Shown here: positions 5,832 through 8,966 of the stretch, in pieces
Numbering within the stretch: the first letter of the stretch is position 1
Layout: every line of letters starts with the position of its first letter
From: Methanobacterium sp.
GTDB taxonomy: Archaea; Methanobacteriota; Methanobacteria; Methanobacteriales; Methanobacteriaceae
Assembly (NCBI GenBank): GCA_019084405.1
Contig: JAHRFX010000109.1
Coordinates: 1-8,966, forward strand
DNA length: 8,966 nt
Reading direction: 5' to 3'
The notes under the pieces: model-generated
The model's database searches: none
The model's input: the letters and a program-made list of their open reading frames with translations, nothing else
Told to the model about the DNA's origin: nothing
Made by a program: the position numbers and the translations under genes

Positions 5832-6161
5832 CTATTTATTATCCACATCTTTTTCTTTATCTGTCGGATCTGGTATAATGCCCACTTGATTTTCAAATTT
5901 ATCTACCTGTTTAGTTAGCCATGTTGCTAATTGTTTTGCAGCTAATGGAGGTAGAACTAATTGAGCCTTCACTTCCCTCATAACATTGAATGATCCGGAA
6001 TTTAATGGTTCATCCTGTTCTAGTGGTTCTTCTGAAAAAAATAAAATTCTAAAATCATGGGCACTATGGCCTCCAAAAGCCCCTGTAGCATAAATTTTTG
6101 GGGAGTCTGAAGGAATTACAACCGGGATTCTTTTTTCTGCTTTATTTTGTTTTTCATTCAT
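5832..6161 (-). CDS. DUF3467 family protein
   Basis: A 109-residue soluble protein. The match to DUF3467 rests on the core order: IYATGAFGGHSAHDFRILFF (the family's YAN...s-x-x-DFRLDF), a variable acidic loop, then A-Q-L-V-L-P-P-L-AAKQLATWL, and the end KFENQVGIIPD (family YE-x-x-FG-x-I). The family is found widely in bacteria and archaea, has no known role, and is often seen near regulators or phage-like genes. Its ATG overlaps the TGA of the upstream winged-helix gene by four bases, so the two are translationally coupled and probably act together. The acidic/lysine tail (DPTDKEKDVDNK) is likely disordered. It runs convergently with the NifS-like gene, 64 bases apart. Confidence 0.8.
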   Translation of the reverse strand: MNEKQNKAEKRIPVVIPSDSPKIYATGAFGGHSAHDFRILFFSEEPLEQDEPLNSGSFNVMREVKAQLVLPPLAAKQLATWLTKQVDKFENQVGIIPDPTDKEKDVDNK

Positions 6162-6574
6162 TTCACATCAACCCCAATAAAAGTATAAGAAATTTTTTCA
6201 GGTGAATCAAAATCAGTTCCATCCATTTGATAAAAATCAACAAAAGATTCTCGATTATTTATTTTTTCTTCCTTTTCAGCTTTTTCTAATGAAATTTCCA
6301 TTTTACGGAGGTATTCCTCACTTTCAAGAATAGATAAAGCCACTGCCCTTTTATCATCTTCTTTTAATTTAAATTGTTTTGGTTTTAATCCACTTTGTTC
6401 CAGAATGCCTATGTGATTTAGTTCATTAATATGACGGTAAGCTGTTTTAGGAGATGTATTAGAAATTCTAGCTATTTCATCAATTGTTAAAAATTCTCCC
6501 CAATTCTCAACAAGCTCTTCTAGAATACTAATCCTTTTAGTATCACCAAAAATTCCTTTTAGAACACTTGTCAT
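6158..6574 (-). CDS. Winged-helix transcriptional regulator
   Basis: About 138 residues from ATG 6574. Residues about 5-65 form a winged-helix DNA-binding domain: IFGDTKRISILEELVENW (helix 1), LTIDEIARISN (helix 2), SPKTAYRHINELNHIGIL (recognition helix) and a short wing LKPKQFKLK. The C-terminal part has a charged helix (YLRKMEISLEKAEKEEKINN) and no recognised ligand domain. A GTG at 6589 would add five residues; neither start has a good ribosome binding site. The next gene (DUF3467) overlaps its stop by four bases. A minus-strand TATA box (TTATATAAAC, 6619-6628) lies upstream, beside a palindrome in the shared divergent promoter region, suggesting self-regulation. The target genes are otherwise unknown. 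Confidence 0.75.
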   Translation of the reverse strand: MTSVLKGIFGDTKRISILEELVENWGEFLTIDEIARISNTSPKTAYRHINELNHIGILEQSGLKPKQFKLKEDDKRAVALSILESEEYLRKMEISLEKAEKEEKINNRESFVDFYQMDGTDFDSPEKISYTFIGVDVK

Positions 6575-6618
6575 TTTTTTCCCACACACACTATTTTTAA
6601 AAGTAGTTTATAATTAGA

Positions 6619-6628
6619 GGTTTATATA
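6619..6628 (-). promoter_or_regulatory. TATA box of the winged-helix/DUF3467 pair
   Basis: On the minus strand the sequence is ATTATATAAA-like followed by CC. It predicts a transcript start near 6600, about 26 bases before ATG 6574 and 11 before GTG 6589. Confidence 0.45.
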
Positions 6629-6635
6629 ATTATAC

Positions 6636-6658
6636 TTTATTACCATCATGGTAAAAAA
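6636..6658. promoter_or_regulatory. Palindrome between two divergent winged-helix genes
   Basis: TTACCATCATGGTAA (6640-6654) is a perfect palindrome around a central C, and three more base pairs match outside a single mismatch (6636-6638 with 6656-6658). It lies between the TATA boxes of the two divergent genes, the usual place for an operator of a dimeric winged-helix regulator. Binding by either neighbour is inferred. Confidence 0.55.
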
Positions 6659-6681
6659 TTACAATAATACTTTTTTAGGAA

Positions 6682-6692
6682 ATTATATATAA
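6682..6692 (+). promoter_or_regulatory. TATA box of the plus-strand winged-helix gene
   Basis: ATTATATATAA lies about 25-30 bases before ATG 6715, and no ribosome binding site precedes that ATG. This spacing predicts a leaderless or nearly leaderless transcript. Confidence 0.5.
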
Positions 6693-6714
6693 GTTTAATG
6701 TTGAATTATTAAAC

Positions 6715-7035
6715 ATGCCCCGTCCAGAATTTTCAGTTGAAGAGACTATAGATAGGTTAAATATCTATGAAAAAAAGGTATTGACTTATTTGGGCAAAAA
6801 ATGCATATCAAAACATAAAAATATCCGATTAGAGACCATCAAAGATGAATTACCTAATAAGTATGGGAAAAATGTTAATAAAGCTCTCCAAAACTTGCAC
6901 ACTGAAGGATTGGTTTTTAAATACCGGCACAAAAATTATGGTTTAAGTGCAAAAGGTGTCATTGTAGCTCAACAATTAAAAGAAGATTTTAGAAAAAAAA
7001 GATACGGAGATCTTAAAATCCTCATATTAGTATAA
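6715..7035 (+). CDS. Small winged-helix DNA-binding protein
   Basis: A 106-residue basic protein. Its core reads as a winged helix: NIYEKKVLTYLGKKC (helix 1, about 16-30), IRLETIKDELPNKY (helix 2), GKNVNKALQNLHTEGLV (recognition helix, about 55-71) and a wing FKYRHKNYGLSAKG (about 72-85), followed by a basic helix VIVAQQLKEDFRKKR. There is no sensor domain, so it resembles small archaeal transcription factors or the DNA-binding part of MarR/PadR-type regulators. It is transcribed away from the other winged-helix gene, with a shared control region of about 125 bases, and appears leaderless. It ends 130 bases before the VapB-like gene and is probably a separate unit. Family below the winged-helix level is not recognised. 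Confidence 0.65.
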   Translation: MPRPEFSVEETIDRLNIYEKKVLTYLGKKCISKHKNIRLETIKDELPNKYGKNVNKALQNLHTEGLVFKYRHKNYGLSAKGVIVAQQLKEDFRKKRYGDLKILILV

Positions 7036-7127
7036 TTAGCTCTGGCCATATTCTGATGTATTTTAACGATGTTTTTTTAAAATATTATTTACCTTGAGAA
7101 AAAGTGGATAATTAAAATAAAAAATTA

Positions 7128-7165
7128 TTTGAAAAATTGAAATACTTTGAAAAACAATATTTCAA
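7128..7165. promoter_or_regulatory. Likely autoregulatory operator of vapB
   Basis: TTGAAATA (7137-7144) and TATTTCAA (7158-7165) are perfect inverted 8-base arms with a 13-base spacer, ending right at the start codon. Two direct copies of TTTGAAAAA (7128-7136 and 7146-7154) lie 18 bases apart within it. AbrB-type antitoxins usually bind such repeats at their own promoter. Confidence 0.5.
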
Positions 7166-7411
7166 ATGGTATTGCTTATTACTTCAGAAACTAAAATTTC
7201 AAAAGGTTTTCAAACTGTAGTTCCAGCACATATAAGAAAAAAGTTTGATGTTGGCCCGGGAGGCATTTTAGAATGGAAACCCACCGAAAAAGGGGCAGAA
7301 ATCAAATTCCGTAAGAAAGTAACTATAGATGACATTTATGGAATATGTGATGGGCCAAAAACTGATGCTGTAGCGCTTAAAAAGAAAGTACAAAGAGGAG
7401 AAAAGCTTTGA
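7166..7411 (+). CDS. vapB: AbrB/VapB-like antitoxin
   Basis: An 81-residue protein with an N-terminal AbrB/SpoVT-type swapped-hairpin DNA-binding domain: TKISKGFQTVVPAHIRKKFDV is the standard T-x-x-x-K-G-Q-V-x-I-P-x-x-I-R-x-x-L pattern, then G-x-x-L-E-W and the strand AEIKFRKK. The C-terminal about 30 residues (TIDDIYGICDGPKTDAVALKKKVQRG) match the toxin-binding tail of VapB antitoxins. Antitoxins of this type neutralise a PIN-domain toxin and repress their operon. Its stop overlaps the TTG start of the toxin gene by four bases (TTGA), with GAGGAG just upstream at 7395-7400 serving the toxin. The toxin gene is broken, so the antitoxin is now an orphan, perhaps kept as a regulator or in transit to loss. 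The start has no ribosome binding site. Confidence 0.85.
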   Translation: MVLLITSETKISKGFQTVVPAHIRKKFDVGPGGILEWKPTEKGAEIKFRKKVTIDDIYGICDGPKTDAVALKKKVQRGEKL

Positions 7412-7796
7412 TATTTATTGATTCTTCTTTTTTTATTGCCGCTATTAATAAAAAAGATCAGTGGCACCAAAAGCTGGTGAAATTCTTCCCATAATTAAAA
7501 ATGAAGAAAAAATTATTTCAGAGTTAATTTTATCTGAATCAGTGCCACTTGTTGGAAGTCTTTTTGGTGGTAAAAACGGTTAAAAACTGTTCAATTATAT
7601 TTTAGATAATCATGCAATTCATTATACAGATAAGATTTTTGATGCAATGGAAATATTCCTAAAATATGATGGTACATTATCCTTTGCAGATTCTGTATCA
7701 GTGCAAATAATGAAAGAATTAAAAATAGAAAAAATAGTTTCATTTGATTCTGACTTTGACAAAGTTAAGGAAATCATACGAATTTATCAGGACTAA
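7408..7796 (+). pseudogene. vapC: Broken VapC PIN-domain toxin gene
   Basis: Starting at TTG 7408 the reading is MIFIDSSFFIAAINKKDQWH, then stops at 7492-7494. Adding one A to the A run at 7469-7472 brings in the next frame: AGEILPIIKNEEKIISEL, ILSESVPLVGSLFGGKNG, then a TAA at 7581-7583, and in the same frame KLFNYILDN through LSFADSVSVQIMKEL and IVSFDSDFDKV to a stop at 7794-7796. The repaired product is about 129 residues, normal for VapC. All PIN acidic residues are still present (D in FIDSS, E in the SEL block, D in FADS, D in FDSDFD), so decay is recent. VapC toxins are ribonucleases cutting tRNA or rRNA. Two independent lesions make a sequencing error an unlikely explanation for both. 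Confidence 0.9.
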
Positions 7797-7804
7797 ATAT
7801 CCCC

Positions 7805-8458
7805 TCATCTCCTCATCCTTAAATAACCCCCAATCCACCCACAAACAGCCCCATTAATAGCCCCTACTATAGTTAAAGGGATTAAAAATAGAAATGATCC
7901 CGTCAAAAGACCGCCTAAAAAGAAGGAAATAACTCCAGTAATCAGGGCATTCTTAATTCCCAGCATCTGATCTTTAAATAAGTAACCCACCAGGATTAAC
8001 AAAGCAAAAATTAACAGGGTAAAAATACCAGAGATAAATGCATATATGAGGGTTATGGCCACGGTTACAGGTATCACCACCGGCCATTGAATATTATCCA
8101 GATTAAACTCGTTTTTTATAGACTCCAGATCTAATCCTCTACCATAAGGGGAATTATAGTAGGTATTGCCATAGGAAGGTCTCTGGAACCTGTTTTTCAA
8201 TGCACTGCCTAATCTAAAAAACCTTGTTTTTAAATGGGCCGGGATAGAAATCAAGTAATTTATTTTACTTTTTACTATTTCCCTTCGGCCGGGTTTTTTA
8301 GCCAGAACGACAGGCTTCCAGCAGGGATCCACAATATCCAGATTTTCAACATATCTTAAGTTTCCACCACAATGACATTTATCCCCAAAATCCTTGGTTT
8401 TTTCCCCTTTTTGTAGCTTATAGTAGCTTTTGCATTTACCACAAATCAAATAACCCAT
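7805..8458 (-). CDS. Zinc-ribbon membrane protein
   Basis: 217 residues. The N-terminus is a zinc ribbon: C6 and C9 (ICGKC) with C28 and C30 (KCHCGG), followed by LRYVENLD, a domain seen again and again in Methanobacteriales membrane proteins. Residues about 45-120 are a basic, Tyr/Pro-rich linker. From about 125 the protein is hydrophobic with roughly four membrane segments (125-143, 144-161, 171-189, 190-212), the last two Gly-rich (FFLGGLLTG, GAINGAVCGWIGGYL), similar in style to DUF5518-type small membrane domains. The start ATG 8458 is chosen because GGTGAT lies three bases upstream (8462-8467); a longer frame to 8485 would put that site inside the gene. It ends 8 bases from the vapC remnant, convergent. 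Function unknown. Confidence 0.75.
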   Translation of the reverse strand: MGYLICGKCKSYYKLQKGEKTKDFGDKCHCGGNLRYVENLDIVDPCWKPVVLAKKPGRREIVKSKINYLISIPAHLKTRFFRLGSALKNRFQRPSYGNTYYNSPYGRGLDLESIKNEFNLDNIQWPVVIPVTVAITLIYAFISGIFTLLIFALLILVGYLFKDQMLGIKNALITGVISFFLGGLLTGSFLFLIPLTIVGAINGAVCGWIGGYLRMRR

Positions 8459-8677
8459 TAAATCACCAGTAATTAAAATCCTCAATTAAGGTATAATAAA
8501 CTTGTAATGTATAGCTTATGCTATTTAAATGTAGTTTTTCCATTTAGTCTTAGGATATAAAAAATTATAAAATCTGATTTATGCTAAATTCATGGGTTTT
8601 TAACCAATTATCCCTATAAATACTTCAATACTCAAAATATAAGTGTAATAAATCTTTAAGGTAGTTTGAAATAAATC

Positions 8678-8694
8678 CGAGGAAAATTTATAAA
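8678..8694 (+). promoter_or_regulatory. Strong BRE/TATA promoter with no gene downstream
   Basis: CGAGGAAAATTTATAAA combines a purine-rich BRE and a near-ideal archaeal TATA box (TTTATAAA, 8687-8694), predicting a plus-strand transcript from about 8715. No plus-strand reading frame of useful length follows; the transcript would carry the hairpin at 8738-8753 and then run antisense to the minus-strand gene at 8784-8966. Confidence 0.5.
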
Positions 8695-8737
8695 CACAAG
8701 TTAAATACAACACGGTATTTATATTAGAGCCAGGATA

Positions 8738-8753
8738 TGGTATTCGTGCCATT
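8738..8753 (+). other. Small hairpin with UUCG loop
   Basis: ATGGTA-TTCG-TGCCAT folds on the plus strand as a 6-bp stem with one G-U pair and a stable UUCG tetraloop. The minus-strand copy has a C-A mismatch instead, so the fold favours a plus-strand RNA. This matches the orphan promoter about 25 bases upstream of the predicted transcript start. Confidence 0.35.
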
Positions 8754-8783
8754 TTGTCCATTAATATTTTGAGCCATGTCGAA

Positions 8784-8966
8784 TTAAAACAAAATATAAT
8801 ATAGAGATTTTCTATTTACTTCTTTTTTAAATTTTTGTTTGGTTAGTTTTTGGTAAATTTTAGTTGAGAGATTGTTTTTTTTGGCTTTTTTTTGTGGTTT
8901 TTCTTTTTTTTCTATTTTTTTCTCTGATTTTGCCAGTTTTTTGTTTTTAGCGTTCGCTAGGTGGTG
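8784..8966 (-). CDS. Lysine-rich C-terminal end of a protein, partial
   Basis: A reading frame enters from the right edge and stays open for 60 codons to a TAA at 8784-8786, while the other two minus-strand frames hit stops within 20 bases of the edge. The piece reads NAKNKKLAKSEKKIEKKEK, then PQKKAKKNNLSTKIYQKL, then TKQKFKKEVNRKSLYYILF at the end. About 40 per cent of residues are lysine, nearly all AAA, so the T-rich look of the plus strand here is explained by coding. Such a tail could bind nucleic acid or membrane, or simply be a disordered end of a membrane or cell-envelope protein. The main domain lies outside the window, so no family can be named. An A-rich non-coding tract that is open by chance is the alternative. 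Confidence 0.5.
   Translation of the reverse strand, partial: HHLANAKNKKLAKSEKKIEKKEKPQKKAKKNNLSTKIYQKLTKQKFKKEVNRKSLYYILF

Larger units (their letters stand above)
8459..8783. other. Intergenic region with promoters on both strands
   Basis: No gene is supported here. It holds the likely minus-strand promoter of the zinc-ribbon membrane protein (TTTATTATACC at about 8491-8501, minus strand), a small inverted repeat ATAGC-TTAT-GCTAT (8511-8524) just upstream of that promoter, and the plus-strand promoter and hairpin listed separately. Confidence 0.5.

Noticed and set aside
8737..8772. 11-codon reading frame after the orphan promoter
   Set aside because: Too short to support; it overlaps the hairpin and shows only a weak AGG upstream.
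1..8966. tRNA or rRNA genes, CRISPR arrays, complete insertion sequences
   Set aside because: No tRNA-like cloverleaf, no regularly spaced repeats and no transposase motifs were seen; the only long direct repeat is the in-frame Ltp pair.

Overview
The window looks like a chromosomal accessory stretch of a methanogenic archaeon, most likely Methanobacteriales (Methanobacterium-like). This is judged from the AT-rich base composition, archaeal promoter elements (A/T-rich TATA boxes about 25 bases before starts, one with a clear purine-rich BRE), Shine-Dalgarno sequences of the GGTGAT/GGAGG type mixed with apparently leaderless genes, and the families present (DUF2085 membrane protein, zinc-ribbon membrane proteins, UbiA prenyltransferase, TusA/DsrE proteins, DUF3467). 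No database search was possible, so the taxon is an inference.

Left part (1-1760): a minus-strand membrane-anchored protein with two almost identical Ltp-type repeats, then a minus-strand pair made of a broken zinc-ribbon gene and a DUF2085 membrane protein, then about 400 bases of non-coding DNA with inverted repeats. Middle-left (1760-3710): a plus-strand UbiA-family prenyltransferase, running convergently into a heavily decayed 3' fragment of a type I restriction gene (hsdR), followed by a small ribbon-helix-helix gene. Middle (3760-5770): a compact plus-strand sulfur-relay operon, TusA-like carrier, DsrE2-like protein and a NifS/IscS-like protein, preceded by an AT-rich palindrome. The NifS/IscS-like protein keeps the active-site cysteine loop but lacks the PLP-anchoring lysine and other PLP contacts, which makes it the most interesting gene here.

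Right part (5830-8966): a winged-helix regulator and DUF3467 gene pair on the minus strand, divergent from another winged-helix gene across a promoter region with a 15-base palindrome; a VapB-like antitoxin followed by a VapC toxin gene broken by a frameshift and a stop codon; a minus-strand zinc-ribbon membrane protein; and, at the right edge, the C-terminal end of a very lysine-rich minus-strand protein.

Three genes in 9 kb are visibly decaying (zinc-ribbon, hsdR, vapC), two of them from defence or toxin-antitoxin systems. The window reads as a site where mobile or defence genes were acquired and are being lost, around intact regulators and one intact metabolic-looking operon.
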